From contig CP136062.1 in NCBI GenBank assembly GCA_032622095.1, positions 6,324,001-6,388,000 on the forward strand: a stretch of 64,000 nucleotides of DNA, read 5' to 3'. Position numbers and translations under genes: made by a program. The notes below the pieces were generated by a model. The model was not told the origin of the DNA, did not search any database, and was given only the letters and a program-made list of their open reading frames with translations. This document shows, in pieces, positions 11,670 to 25,375 of the stretch (its first letter is position 1; every line of letters begins with the position of its first letter). Source of the DNA: Siphonodentalium dalli (lineage: Eukaryota; Mollusca; Scaphopoda; Gadilida; Siphonodentaliidae).

Positions 11670-14600
11670 CCCCGTCCCGCGGCGATATTTTTGCATAAAA
11701 TGTTAGATTAACATCTTTTCGACATCACTGTAGCATTTTATTGACCATAATCAAGATGAAAACAACCTTTTTCGTCAATGGGACGGAAGCGAAATTGCAG
11801 AACGAAAATGTAAACAAACACCAAATCACCCCATGCATTCACATTTCCCCGTCCCGCGGCGATATTTTTACATAAAATGTTAGATTAATATCTTCTCGAC
11901 ATCATTGTAACATTTTATTGACCATAATCAAGATGAAAACATGTTTTTTTTTCGCTGATGGGACGGAAGCAAAATTGCAGAACGGGATGGGACGGTATTA
12001 GATAGGATGGGACGGTATTAGAAAACGCAGAACAGCTAAGATAGACCCCTAAACTTGCTGTTTAGCAATAATACAGCATGTAGCAGCACCAAAATGGCTC
12101 TATATGGTCATCAGTGCAGCATTTTATTGGTGATCCCATTTTATTGACCATAATCAAGATGAAAACAACTTTTTTCGTCGATGGGACGGAAGCGAAATTG
12201 CAGAACGAAAATGTAAACAAACACCAAATCACCCCATGCATTCACATTTCCCGGTCCCGCGGCGATATTTTTACATAAAATGTTAGATTAATATCTTCTC
12301 GACATCATTGTAACATTTTATTGACCATAATCAAGATGAAAACATGTTTTTTTTCGCTGATGGGACGGAAGCGAAATTGCAGAACGAAAATGTAAACAAA
12401 CACCAAATCACCCCATGCATTCACATTTCCCCGTCCCGCGGCGATATTTTTACATAAAATGTTAGATTAATATCTTCTCGACATCATTGTAACATTTTAT
12501 TGACCATAATCAAGATGAAAACATGTTTTTTTTTCGCTGATGGGACGGAAGCAAAATTGCAGAACGGGATGGGACGGTATTAGATAGGATGGGACGGTAT
12601 TAGAAAACGCAGAACAGCTAAGATAGACCCCTAAACTTGCTGTTTAGCAATAATACAGCATGTAGCAGCACCAAAATGGCTCTATATGGTCATCAGTGCA
12701 GCATTTTATTGGTGATCCCATTTTATTGACCATAATCAAGATGAAAACAACTTTTTTCGTCGATGGGACGGAAGCGAAATTGCAGAACGAAAATGTAAAC
12801 AAACACCAAATCACCCCATGCATTCACATTTCCCGGTCCCGCGGCGATATTTTTACATAAAATGTTAGATTAATATCTTCTCGACATCATTGTAACATTT
12901 TATTGACCATAATCAAGATGAAAACATGTTTTTTTTCGCTGATGGGACGGAAGCGAAATTGCAGAACGAAAATGTAAACAAACACCAAATCACCCCATGC
13001 ATTCACATTTCCCCGTCCCGCGGCGATATTTTTACATAAAATGTTAGATTAATATCTTCTCGACATCATTGTAACATTTTATTGACCATAATCAAGATCA
13101 AAACATGTTTTTTTTTCGCTGATGGGACGGAAGCAAAATTGCAGAACGGGATGGGACGGTATTAGATAGGATGGGACGGTATTAGAAAACGCAGAACAGC
13201 TAAGATAGACCCCTAAACTTGCTGTTTAGCAATAATACAGCATGTAGCAGCACCAAAATGGCTCTATATGGTCATCAGTGCAGCATTTTATTGGTGATCC
13301 CATTTTATTGACCATAATCAAGATGAAAACAACTTTTTTCGTCGATGGGACGGAAGCGAAATTGCAGAACGAAAATGTAAACAAACACCAAATCACCCCA
13401 TGCATTCACATTTCCCCGTCCCGCGGCGATATTTTTACATAAAATGTTAGATTAATATCTTCTCGACATCATTGTAACATTTTATTGACCATAATCAAGA
13501 TGAAAACATGTTTTTTTTCGCTGATGGGACGGAAGCGAAATTGCAGAACGAAAATGTAAACAAACACCAAATCACCCCATGCATTCACATTTCCCCGTCC
13601 CGCGGCGATATTTTTACATAAAATGTTAGATTAATATCTTCTCGACATCATTGTAACATTTTATTGACCATAATCAAGATCAAAACATGTTTTTTTTTCG
13701 CTGATGGGACGGAAGCAAAATTGCAGAACGGGATGGGACGGTATTAGATAGGATGGGACGGTATTAGAAAACGCAGAACAGCTAAGATAGACCCCTAAAC
13801 TTGCTGTTTAGCAATAATACAGCATGTAGCAGCACCAAAATGGCTCTATATGGTCATCAGTGCAGCATTTTATTGGTGATCCCATTTTATTGACCATAAT
13901 CAAGATGAAAACAACTTTTTTCGTCGATGGGACGGAAGCGAAATTGCAGAACGAAAATGTAAACAAACACCAAATCACCCCATGCATTCACATTTCCCGG
14001 TCCCGCGGCGATATTTTTACATAAAATGTTAGATTAATATCTTCTCGACATCATTGTAACATTTTATTGACCATAATCAAGATGAAAACATGTTTTTTTT
14101 CGCTGATGGGACGGAAGCGAAATTGCAGAACGAAAATGTAAACAAACACCAAATCACCCCATGCATTCACATTTCCCCGTCCCGCGGCGATATTTTTACA
14201 TAAAATGTTAGATTAACATCTTCTTGACATCATTGTAACATTTTAATGACCATAATCAAGATGAAAACATGTTTGTTTTCGCTGATGGGACGGAAGGGAA
14301 ATTGCAGAACGGGATGGGACGGTATTAGATAGGATGGGACGGTATTAGAAAACGCAGAACATCTAAGATAGACCCCTAAACTTGCTGTTTAGCAATAATA
14401 CAGCATGTAGCAGCACCAAAATGGCTCTATATGGTCATCAGTGCAGCATTTTATTGGTGATCCCATTTTATTGACCATAATCAAGATGAAAACAACTTTT
14501 TTCGTCAATGGGACGGAAGCGAAATTGCAGAACGAAAATGTAAACAAACACAAAATCACCCCATGCATTCACATTTCACCATCCCGCGGCGATATTTTTA

Positions 14601-17600
14601 CATAAAATGTTAGATTAACATCTTCTCGACATCATTGTAACATTTTAATGACCATAATCAAGATGAAAACATGTTTTTTTTCGCTGATGGGACGGAAGCG
14701 AAATTGCAGAACGGGATGGGACGGTATTAGATAGGATGGGACGGTATTAGAAAACGCAGAACAGCTAAGATAGACCCATAAACTTGCTGTTTAGCAATAA
14801 TACAGCATGTAGCAGCACCAAAATGGCTCTATATGGTCATCAGTGCAGCATTTTATTGGTGATCCCATTTTATTGACCATAATCAAGATGAAAACATGTT
14901 TTTTTTCGCTGATGGGACGGAAGCGAAATTGCAGAACGAAAATGTAAACAAACACCAAATCACCCCATGCATTCACATTTCCCCGTCCCGCGGCGATATT
15001 CTTACATAAAGTGTTAGATTAATATCTTCTCGACATCATTGTAACATTTTATTGACCATAATCAAGATGAAAACATGTTTTTTTTCGCTGATGGGACGGA
15101 AGCAAAATTGCAGAACGGGATGGGACGGTATTAGATAGGATGGGACGGTATTAGAAAACGCAGAACAGCTAAGATAGACCCCTAAACTTGCTGTTTAGCA
15201 ATAATACAGCATGTAGCAGCACCAAAATGGCTCTATATGGTCATCAGTGCAGCATTTTATTGGTGATCCCATTTTATTGACCATAATCAAGATGAAAACA
15301 ACTTTTTTCGTCGATGGGACGGAAGCGAAATTGCAGAACGAAAATGTAAACAAACACCAAATCACCCCATGCATTCACATTTCCCCGTCCCGCGGCGATA
15401 TTTTTACATAAAATGTTAGATTAATATCTTCTCGACATCATTGTAACATTTTATTGACCATAATCAAGATGAAAACATGTTTTTTTTTCGCTGATGGGAC
15501 GGAAGCAAAATTGCAGAACGGGATGGGACGGTATTAGATAGGATGGGACGGTATTAGAAAACGCAGAACAGCTAAGATAGACCCCTAAACTTGCTGTTTA
15601 GCAATAATACAGCATGTAGCAGCACCAAAATGGCTCTATATGGTCATCAGTGCAGCATTTTATTGGTGATCCCATTTTATTGACCATAATCAAGATGAAA
15701 ACAACTTTTTTCGTCGATGGGACGGAAGCGAAATTGCAGAACGAAAATGTAAACAAACACCAAATCACCCCATGCATTCACATTTCCCGGTCCCGCGGCG
15801 ATATTTTTACATAAAATGTTAGATTAATATCTTCTCGACATCATTGTAACATTTTATTGACCATAATCAAGATGAAAACATGTTTTTTTTCGCTGATGGG
15901 ACGGAAGCGAAATTGCAGAACGAAAATGTAAACAAACACCAAATCACCCCATGCATTCACATTTCCCCGTCCCGCGGCGATATTTTTACATAAAATGTTA
16001 GATTAATATCTTCTCGACATCATTGTAACATTTTATTGACCATAATCAAGATGAAAACATGTTTTTTTTTCGCTGATGGGACGGAAGCAAAATTGCAGAA
16101 CGGGATGGGATGGTATTAGATAGGATGGGACGGTATTAGAAAACGCAGAACAGCTAAGATAGACCCCTAAACTTGCTGTTTAGCAATAATACAGCATGTA
16201 GCAGCACCAAAATGGCTCTATATGGTCATCAGTGCAGCATTTTATTGGTGATCCCATTTTATTGACCATAATCAAGATGAAAACAACTTTTTTCGTCGAT
16301 GGGACGGAAGCGAAATTGCAGAACGAAAATGTAAACAAACACCAAATCACCCCATGCATTCACATTTCCCGGTCCCGCGGCGATATTTTTACATAAAATG
16401 TTAGATTAATATCTTCTCGACATCATTGTAACATTTTATTGACCATAATCAAGATGAAAACATGTTTTTTTTCGCTGATGGGACGGAAGCGAAATTGCAG
16501 AACGAAAATGTAAACAAACACCAAATCACCCCATGCATTCACATTTCCCCGTCCCGCGGCGATATTTTTACATAAAATGTTAGATTAACATCTTCTTGAC
16601 ATCATTGTAACATTTTAATGACCATAATCAAGATGAAAACATGTTTGTTTTCGCTGATGGGACGGAAGGGAAATTGCAGAACGGGATGGGACGGTATTAG
16701 ATAGGATGGGACGGTATTAGAAAACGCAGAACATCTAAGATAGACCCCTAAACTTGCTGTTTAGCAATAATACAGCATGTAGCAGCACCAAAATGGCTCT
16801 ATATGGTCATCAGTGCAGCATTTTATTGGTGATCCCATTTTATTGACCATAATCAAGATGAAAACAACTTTTTTCGTCAATGGGACGGAAGCGAAATTGC
16901 AGAACGAAAATGTAAACAAACACAAAATCACCCCATGCATTCACATTTCACCATCCCGCGGCGATATTTTTACATAAAATGTTAGATTAACATCTTCTCG
17001 ACATCATTGTAACATTTTAATGACCATAATCAAGATGAAAACATGTTTTTTTTCGCTGATGGGACGGAAGCGAAATTGCAGAACGGGATGGGACGGTATT
17101 AGATAGGATGGGACGGTATTAGAAAACGCAGAACAGCTAAGATAGACCCATAAACTTGCTGTTTAGCAATAATACAGCATGTAGCAGCACCAAAATGGCT
17201 CTATATGGTCATCAGTGCAGCATTTTATTGGTGATCCCATTTTATTGACCATAATCAAGATGAAAACATGTTTTTTTTCGCTGATGGGACGGAAGCGAAA
17301 TTGCAGAACGAAAATGTAAACAAACACCAAATCACCCCATGCATTCACATTTCCCCGTCCCGCGGCGATATTCTTACATAAAGTGTTAGATTAATATCTT
17401 CTCGACATCATTGTAACATTTTATTGACCATAATCAAGATGAAAACATGTTTTTTTTCGCTGATGGGACGGAAGCAAAATTGCAGAACGGGATGGGACGG
17501 TATTAGATAGGATGGGACGGTATTAGAAAACGCAGAACAGCTAAGATAGACCCCTAAACTTGCTGTTTAGCAATAATACAGCATGTAGCAGCACCAAAAT

Positions 17601-19433
17601 GGCTCTATATGGTCATCAGTGCAGCATTTTATTGGTGATCCCATTTTATTGACCATAATCAAGATGAAAACAACTTTTTTCGTCGATGGGACGGAAGCGA
17701 AATTGCAGAACGAAAATGTAAACAAACACCAAATCACCCAATGCATTCACATTTCCCCGTCCCGCGGCGATATTTTTACATAAAATGTTAGATTAATATC
17801 TTCTGGACATCATTGTAACATTTTATTGACCATAATCAATATGAAAACATGTTTTTTTTCGCTGATGGGACGGAAGCGAAATTGCAGAACGAAAATGTAA
17901 ACAAACACCAAATCACCCCATGCATTCACATTTCCCCGTCCCGCGGCGATATTTTTACATAAAATGTTAGATTAACATCTTCTTGACATCATTGTAACAT
18001 TTTAATGACCATAATCAAGATGAAAACATGTTTGTTTTCGCTGATGGGACGGAAGCGAAATTGCAGAACGGGATGGGACGGTATTAGATAGGATGGGACG
18101 GTATTAGAAAACGCAGAACAGCTAAGATAGACCCCTAAACTTGCTGTTTAGCAATAATACAGCATGTAGCAGCACCAAAATGGCTCTATATGGTCATCAG
18201 TGCTGCATTTTATTGGTGATCCCATGTTATTGACCATAATCAAGATGAAAACAACTCTTTTCGTCGATGGGACGGAAGCGAAATTGCAGAACGAAAATGT
18301 AAACAAACACCAAATCACCCCATGCATTCACATTTCCCCGTCCCGCGGCGATATTTTTACATAAAATGTTAGATTAATATCTTCTCGACATCATTGTAAC
18401 ATTTTATTGACCATAATCAAGATGAAAACATGTTTTTTTTCGCTGATGGGACGGAAGCGAAATTGCAGAACGGGATGGGACGGTATTAGATAGGATGGGA
18501 CGATATTAGAAAACGCAGAACAGCTAAGATAGACCCCTAAACTTGCTGTTTAGCAATAATACAGCATGTAGCAGCACCAAAATGGCTCTATATGGTCATC
18601 AGTGCAGCATTTTATTGGTGATCCCATTTTATTGACCATAATCAAGATGAAAACATGTTTTTTTTCGCTGATGGGACGGAAGCGAAATTGCAGAACGAAA
18701 ATGTAAACAAACACCAAATCACCCCATGCATTCACATTTCCCCGTCCCGCGGCGATATTTTTGCATAAACTGTTAGATTAACATCTTTTGACAACACTGA
18801 AGCATTTTAATGACCATAATCAAGGTTAAAACAATTTTTTTTTGGTCGATGGGACGGCACCTTTGGATATTGCAGAACGGGATGGGACGTTATTATATAG
18901 GATGGGACGGTATTAGAAACCGCAGGACAGCTAAGATAGACCCCTAAACTTGCTGTTTAGCAATAATACAGCATGTATAGCAGCACCAAAATGGCTCTAT
19001 ATGGTCATCTGTGCAGCATTTTACTTGTGATCCCATTTTATTGACCATAATCAAGATGAAAACAACTTTTTTCGTCGATGGGACGGAAGCGAAATTGCAG
19101 AACGAAAATGTAAACAAACACCAAATCACCCCATGCATTCACATTTCCCCGTCCCGCGGCGATATTTTTACATAAAATGTTAGATTAACATCTTCTCGAC
19201 ATCATTGTAACATTTTAATGACCATAATCAAGATTAAAACATGTTTTTTTTCGCTGATGGGACGAAACCTTTGGAAATTGCAGAACGGGATGGGACGGTA
19301 TTAGATAGGATGGGACGGTATTAGAAAACGCAGAACAGCTAAGATAGACCCCTAAACTTGCTGTTTATCAATAATACAGCATGTAGCAGCACCAATATGG
19401 CTCTGTATGGTCATCAGTGCAGCATTTTATTGG
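11670..19433. repeat. Expanded satellite array in the left arm (B+A and B+A+A higher-order units)
   Basis: Two modules alternate. Module A is about 179 bp and runs from 'gggacggaagcgaaattgca' through 'ccccgtcccgcggcgat' to 'gcattttattgaccataatc'-type ends. Module B is about 225 bp, with 'gggatgggacggtattaga', 'tagacccctaaacttgctg' and 'ggtgatcccattttattg'. The last motif recurs near 12,133, 12,713, 13,296, 13,879, 14,457, 14,862, 15,263, 15,668, 16,248, 16,830, 17,233, 17,637, 18,220, 18,617 and 19,030, spaced either about 580 bp (B+A+A) or about 404 bp (B+A). A larger 2.37 kb block repeats (13,880-15,700 with 16,250-18,050). The 61-residue minus-strand ORFs at 14,791, 17,163 and 18,550 are the same repeat, not genes. 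Confidence 0.92.
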
Positions 19434-20390
19434 TGATCCCATTTTATTGACCATAATTGGGATGGGACGGTATTTGAAAACGCAGAACAGCTAACATCTT
19501 TTCGACGTCATGACCATTAAAGATTAAAACAACTTTTTTCGCTGACGGGATAGCAGCGGCAAAACGCAGAACAACCTTTGGAAATTGCAGAACTAGATGG
19601 GACGGTATTAGATGGGATGGGACGGTATTACATGGGTTGAGACGGTGTTAAAGAACTCGGTACCGTATATATAGCATGCTATGCAAACAAACTGTATGAC
19701 ACTTGATGCTCGAGTACATCGTGTCACCGTAGTTAGCATCACACCTGTCGAAACAATATTCGAATACAATGTAAAATAATTGAGGTGTTGTCCCAGGATT
19801 TTACAGCTTTTTTAATATACCGACACAGAAGAATGTCAGTAGATGATGAGATGAATGTATGGATATCCCGCCATATGTCAGTTTTTATTAGAGAATGCAT
19901 TAAAACAATAGCACAAGCTTCGGACAACACAGCAGCTACACAATATATATATATATTTCAACCGTTGTTTGAACGGGTGATTGTTGCCGACAAAGGTTAA
20001 TGTAATTAAAGACATATGAACAATAAAATGTTGAATAAAATCCTACAATGTTATCGAGAATATATTTATGTAACATTAATTTTTGTACAGTAATATCGTC
20101 ATGTGACGGCGAAATATTAATGCATTTGTTGTATACATGTTCGTTCTGCAATGTTGTCACGGCTGTTCTGCGTTTTACCGTGTCTGTCCCATCGACGAAA
20201 CAATTTGTTTCAAACTTGATTATGGATGAATAAAATGTTGCACGGATGTCGAGAATATATTATCTAACATTGTGTTTTGCCACTGCTGTCCCATCAGCGA
20301 ATAAAAACATGTTTTAATCTTGATTATGGTCATTAAAATGTTACAATGATGTCGAGAATATATTAATCTAACAATTTATGCCGAAATATC
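19434..20390. repeat. Inner end of the left arm, including an orientation flip
   Basis: About 19,434-19,655 is the reverse complement of about 32,573-32,793 in the right arm (shared words 'ggttgagacggtgttaaaga' and 'cctttggaaattgcagaac'). About 19,660-20,000 is unique AT-rich sequence. From about 20,020 to 20,375 satellite A-like modules reappear in the opposite orientation ('tcttgattatggtcattaaa'), so the left arm contains its own small inversion. Confidence 0.7.
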
Positions 20391-20540
20391 CAGGGGGGGG
20401 GCGGAAAAAAACTGCGGGACACAACGTACCGGGGGGGGTACATAGGCGTAAACAAATTACACATAAATTTTGTCCTTATTCATTTACGGGGGGGGGGGGG
20501 GGGGGGGGGGGGGTTGTCGGAAAAAATTTGCATGTAATTT
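20391..20540. repeat. G-run / CGGAAAAAA repeat at the arm-interior border
   Basis: 'ccaggggggggcggaaaaaa' is followed by a second G run, a third run of about 24 G and 'tgtcggaaaaaa'. The reverse complement of the first motif ('ttttttccgccccccc') lies at the matching border of the right arm, near 30,945-30,960. It marks the symmetric edge of the interior and may be the end of a nested short element. Confidence 0.6.
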
Positions 20541-21499
20541 TTTCCAAATATGTATTTTCAGACTCACAACTTAAATTTTCTCTAATTTGATAGAATATGG
20601 ATTAACCTTAATATCAAAATCATATATACATGAGTAGTACAATCCACATAAAATAATTTTGGATAAACACTGTCTTGGTTTACATGTGATATTGACCCCA
20701 TTAACCTTCTTAATAATGCCGACTATGTCAGTGTCTACCAGTCGAATCCAGAATTCTACCCTGCGATCGCTCATCTGGCAAATTTTTACTGCAGAACTAT
20801 CCCATGTATTAAACAATTTCTCCTCCAATGGTATCAGAAAACATAACTAGAGGTCAGATTCCATGGAATCAGATATACTTCCATGGTATCCCATCCAATC
20901 CCATGTGAGTGTTATGCGTATATGTGTGTTCCTCTTCATGCGAATGCATATTGGAGCTTAATGATCCGATGGTGGACTTGCATTGACATTTCTAAATAAG
21001 AAATATACTCCAAAGGTTTATGTCATGATGATTAATGACTGTCTAATGCATCATGGCCCTGACCAACTGAGTCACCATTCACCCAGCCAATCAGTTCATT
21101 TGTATTCGTAGGGATACATTTTATGGCTAATTATAGCCGCTCCCCTGGACGCCCAAATCCTGTTCAACGGTCACGAAATTTGGTGTGTCTGATTGTAGAG
21201 TAATAGGCATGTATATATATCAAAAGGGTGCAAATCATATTAATGTAAAATGACTCCGTTATATCGCATTTAGTGGATAGTACTTTCAGTTTCGGATTCA
21301 GAATTGTTCGTTTTAATGGAAGAGGAAAGACCGCTTATTAATTAATTCAGAGCGTCATCGCCACACTATACTCATTAACGTCGTTGTAATATAGTTAACA
21401 GTAATCAAGAGATAACTATATCACAATCGATAATGTCATCTGAGTGCCTACCCGTCCGTTTTAAAACTAATGGTGTCCGTATATATACTACCAAACACA
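20541..21499. other. Element interior, no gene seen
   Basis: AT-rich non-coding DNA. 'cagattccatggaatcagat' near 20,853 followed by 'acttccatggtatcccatcc' gives a small inverted motif that recalls the 'accatggaagtata' ends at 28,980 and 30,715. No coding frame stands out. Confidence 0.5.
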
Positions 21500-21559
21500 T
21501 GCATTGTTCAAAATATAAAACACTGGATTGAGTAGATTCGCGATTTTCCATTGTTTCGC

Positions 21560-21735
21560 GCTCCCCTCGGGCAGGTTAATTTCTTGGTAGAGCAGTAAAT
21601 CTTTGGGGGCGTATCTATGGTATATCGTTGTACCTGCTCGTGCATTAGCTTGCTCCTTGATAAACCCGTAAAATCTTGGAGGCGTACCTACAGTATACCG
21701 ACGTACATGCTCCTGCATTAAACTAGCTCCTTTAT
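21560..21735. repeat. Two-copy tandem repeat, ~85 bp
   Basis: 'aaatctttgggggcgtatct' and 'aaaatcttggaggcgtacct' head two adjacent units, each ending in a 'tgcattagcttgctcctt' or 'tgcattaaactagctccttt' motif. The minus-strand ORF over it is 76 residues and has no recognised domain. Confidence 0.65.
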
Positions 21736-21804
21736 TAGCACGTTTGGATTTGGGGCTAAAATTAGGTTAGTGATAGACTACTCAAGTATAAATATTTATA
21801 TTAT

Positions 21805-22215
21805 ACTAGCAGGGTGACCCGACTTCGTCCGGACTGTTTTCGCTATTGACCATTTTGAAGGTCAAGGTCAGGTCGGGGTCTCAATTTGACCCGTGTAAAA
21901 CATTCCCACGACAAAATTACCCTTGGTATCAATTTCATCAAAATCCCGTCGAAAGGCGCGATTTGACCTTGAATTGACCATTTTAAAACAAACGTACCCA
22001 TAGGTATCAAATTTCGTGGAAATCCATCCATTTTACACGATTTAACATTGAATTTACCATTTTTAAAGTCATGGCCAGGTCGGAGTCAAAAACACTCCCC
22101 GGACAAAAGTAACCCTTGATATAAAATTTTGTCGAAATCCGTCCGGCAGTTTTCCCGGCCATACCTAACAGACAAACAAACAAACAGACAGAAGTCCCAA
22201 AATATATAGTAGATA
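21805..22215. repeat. Dispersed 'GGTGACCCGACTTCGTCC' repeat, nested in the interior
   Basis: It starts with 'agggtgacccgacttcgtcc', carries 'aaggtcaaggtcaggtcggg' and 'tttcgtcgaaatccgtccgg', and ends with 'cccaaaatatatagta'. It is flanked by 'tatactagc' on the left and 'tagtagataac' on the right. It belongs to the same family as 6,200 and 25,492. Confidence 0.75.
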
Positions 22216-22652
22216 ACGTTGTCACGAGTGAACCGATCCATCCGGTCGGCGGGTGTTAATTTCGGCGTTTTAGCGTACATTCATAGCGAATTCGGCAGCA
22301 GCGTATGGGGTAATTTATTCACTGCCGCTGCAGCTAGCGACTAGTCCGATCGCCCATGGATGCATATGGGTATTCACTTCATGATATAATGTCCATTTCC
22401 GTTAGGGCCCGACGAAGCTTCGAGATTCGATTCGATTTCGAATCTTACGTTTCGATTCGATTCGATTCGAAAGCGGTCGGGTGATTCAGGATATTTCGAA
22501 TCGTTATATACAAGTCTTTTATCACCGGATATAGACTGCATTATCTATAAAAATGTGTTCATTATATCCCTAATACTTAACCCGAGTGTGTTTCCGCGAC
22601 CATCTCACGGGGAATCACGTCGTTTCGAGTTGATGAGTACTACGCATTTAAC
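22216..22652. other. Region upstream of the relic zinc-finger gene
   Basis: Non-coding. It includes an imperfect ATTCG-rich microsatellite at about 22,420-22,475 ('ttcgattcgattcgattcga'). The last 80 bases before the ATG at 22,653 may be promoter and 5' leader, but I see no TATA box or other decisive element. Confidence 0.45.
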
Positions 22653-24080
22653 ATGGCGGAGGCGACAGAAAACACATCGAGAAACGAAGAAAAAGGTAAT
22701 AAACTAGGATATGACGTATTTCAAAGTATTTTGGCAGCTACGAGCATATTTTACACCATTTTTAAAACAAGCTCATACCTCATGTGTGTCCAAATTCACA
22801 TGTGTTTGCTCTAAAATTCTGACCAAAAGTCGTCAGTCGGAGGATTTTCCACGACGTGTTTAATGGTGTATTCCACGAACATTTTCTATTTTCATGCTTT
22901 TAATCTGCTTGGACCAAAAATATTGTTACTAAATTATGTTTATTGAAAGAAAGCACATTTAGTCGTCAATATATTGAACCCTGTTTAAAAAAAAATGTAT
23001 TTTTCCTTGTGAATCGTAGCTTTTTCATTAGTGATGAGTGTCCACACACCACAATTCAGTGATGAGTTACCATGAACTTGTTCAGAATAGATTGAATAAA
23101 TAGAGGATACAAAACGAGTCAAAGGGCTTACAGCGAAATTTACAAAAGAAGATCAGCAAATTGGGTCTGAAACGTTCATATAGGCAAGGTGCAGGTCTAA
23201 TTTACTGGAATTTCGCTCTAAACTGAGTCGACTTGAAGATTATAATTATATTGCTGTATGGCCAAGGCAAACCGCCAAAGTACGGTAGTGTTCATTTGGG
23301 GTAATAAATTAAATTGTGTACCCTAGATGTAAAACATGTGGTTTAAAAAGTTATATATATATGCTACTGGTGCTATATACTGGTAACTCTCTCTTTTGTT
23401 TTGGTGATAACGGTACCCAGGTTCTGAAAATTGTGATAAAGGCACCCAGGCTGTGAAAAATCGTAATAAGCTACCCAGGTTCATCGAATCTCAAATTAAA
23501 CGAGATTTAAATATCTTTGCTTGAAATTCGTTTGATTTTATGCTGTCGCTTTCAGTTTTAAATTGTTTGAACTGCTATAAATCTAAAGAATTTAGTCAAC
23601 TAATGTATCCTTTGATATGTTTTCCTGCAGTGTAACACAAAATTGCCCCGTCGAACGCAGATGAACCTGGGTACCTTTATCACAAAAACCGATACTTTAC
23701 TTTAAACATATTTTATTTGTATATCGAATAATACAAAAGAGATTGGGGACAAGTTACAAAACTTACTAACAAAAACCGACGAGACTGACCAATTCGGCGC
23801 TAGTAATGGTCGTTGATCACCATTTTGTAATGAGTGTAATGACCGTAATAAATGTTTGACCATAAAATAACACGAAATAATGTCACCAAAATATTCTTAC
23901 GCAGGATTTGTGATTTTATTTTTCAGATGAAATGCCCGAGAACAAGTCAGTTGTGTTGTGTAGCACCTGTGGCAAGTAGTTTGGTTCGAAGTCAGGCCTC
24001 GGTGCCCATACACGTGGCTACAGGAAAGAGGATTTAAAGTTTCTGGTTGTTTTTATATTTAATAAAAAGAGAATCTTGTA
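22653..24080 (+). pseudogene. Relic two-exon gene with a C2H2 zinc-finger exon
   Basis: Exon 1 (22,653-22,695) opens with MAEATENTSRNEEK and ends in phase 1 at aaaag|gtaat. A pyrimidine-rich tract and cag acceptor (ttatttttcag) precede exon 2 at 23,927. Spliced, the frame continues DEMPENKSVVLCSTCGK, then a TAG stop at 23,976-23,978, then FGSKSGLGAHTRGYRKED. CSTCGK...H is a classical C2H2 finger with the second histidine replaced by Y, in a nucleic-acid-binding family. AATAAA lies near 24,060, so the transcript would be short. The stop and lost histidine indicate decay. It sits inside the foldback element and could be captured host sequence or a remnant of an element gene. An inverted copy of exon 1 is at about 25,130-25,173. 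Splicing is inferred. Confidence 0.5.
23385..23695. mobile_element. Foldback/MITE-like insertion in the relic gene intron
   Basis: 'ggtgataacggtacccaggt' on the left is mirrored by 'acctgggtacctttatcac' on the right, about 290 bp apart, with further partial direct copies ('gataaaggcacccaggct', 'taataagctacccaggttca') next to the left arm. It encodes nothing. It lies wholly within the presumed intron between 22,696 and 23,926. Confidence 0.6.
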
Positions 24081-25105
24081 ACATTTTTTTATTGTTTTGT
24101 TAATTGGTCACACCATCATAGTTTGTTTTACACGAATAATAATATACTGGGTACTATATCTGCAGGAAGTAATCCGTGTTGTTGGAGTCATATCCTGCAA
24201 TAATCATTACCCGACCCCGCGTCTTCTGAATCTATGGCTTCCTCGACCAAATTGTAGACAGTTCCGCGCTTGGTGCAGTACGAAAAGCTCCTATATATAA
24301 AAGGGATTAACTTGGGGACAAATTGCCAAAAAATTTGAAAATAAGAGTAACTCAAACACTAATTATGCGAATATGCAGCTTAGATGTAAATTGAAAACGG
24401 GCTAATAATTAAGATATTATTGTTACACGGACTAGGTATCTATCAGAGAAATGTTTACTGGTTTGTTGAGGTATAATTATGATAGTGCATGGGGTAGGTG
24501 TCATGCATTTAGTGAAACCCGAAAGGTATGATACTTACCTCGCTGGCAGTTAGGCCTACCTCAATAACGAAGTCCACGACACCACATGTCAAATAATCCT
24601 CAAATTTAGAAACGTGTAGACGCTTATACATGCAGTGTATTGTGAATAAACTGATCTGACCACAAATTAGCCCGAGGAAACTTTAAAGCAGCCCCTATGA
24701 TTTTAGCTATCTTGGGAATGCCGTTTCGACGAGATGTGATTGATAGGACCATAGTCCCAAAATTATGACATTACAAGACAGAATAACGCCCTATCGGTGC
24801 CAATGCAGCGAAATTTTTGAACTGCTGCCATTGTGTTCTATATATTACACGTTTTGGGAAATTTGATAACATAATTGACAATGGCTAGTATTATTTTGTT
24901 GCCATTAATCGATTCTGATAACTAAAGCGTATTTTGAAGAAATGTTGTTATTATTGTATCTTGATGATATGGGGACCCCTTGATCGGATTAATCACCTTT
25001 AAATGCGTTAATCAAGTGTGCGTTTTGACACACACGAGGTATCTGATCTGCGTGTTTGAATACTATTGTAGCATATGTCCGTAGCTGCCAAAATGCTCTG
25101 TAATA
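24081..25105. other. Element interior, no gene seen
   Basis: AT-rich sequence. A minus-strand 'gaggtaagtatcat' near 24,530-24,545 looks like a splice donor but has no supporting exon. I see no recognisable protein. Confidence 0.45.
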
Positions 25106-25375
25106 TGTCATATCCTATTTGATAGCATTTTTGTTCGTTTCGCGTTGTGTTTTCTGTCGCCTCCGCCATTATTTCGTGTTATTAATTTGTCCAACATTTC
25201 ATATACGGTCAATGCACTCATTGCAAAATGGTGATCAACGACCATTATTGGCACAAGTAGCACAATTATATGTAATTTAACCACATGTTTACATCTGGGG
25301 TACACAGTTTAATTTATTACCCCAATTGAACAGTACCGTAGTTCTGCGGTTTGCTTGGCCAATACAGCAATCTAT
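25106..25375 (-). pseudogene. Inverted partial copy of the relic gene 5' region
   Basis: On the minus strand, ATGGCGGAGGCGACAGAAAA recurs (start near 25,173) and reads MAEATENTTRNEQK before diverging without the splice donor. Upstream of it, 'cattttgcaatgagtgcatt' and 'gtaccccagatgtaaacatg' mirror plus-strand sequence at about 23,820-23,840 and 23,318-23,337. So 23,240-23,340 plus 23,780-23,880 form an inverted pair with 25,150-25,370, a palindrome nested inside the larger one. The Thr/Ser and Gln/Glu differences from the first copy show independent divergence. Confidence 0.55.

Noticed and set aside
14791-19138. Repeated 61-64 residue minus-strand ORFs in the satellite arm
   Set aside because: They recur with the satellite period, are cut by unit variants, have no domain and lie entirely in tandem repeat DNA.
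24530-24545. Minus-strand splice donor 'gaggtaagtat' as part of a gene
   Set aside because: No open exon with recognisable coding sequence upstream of it.
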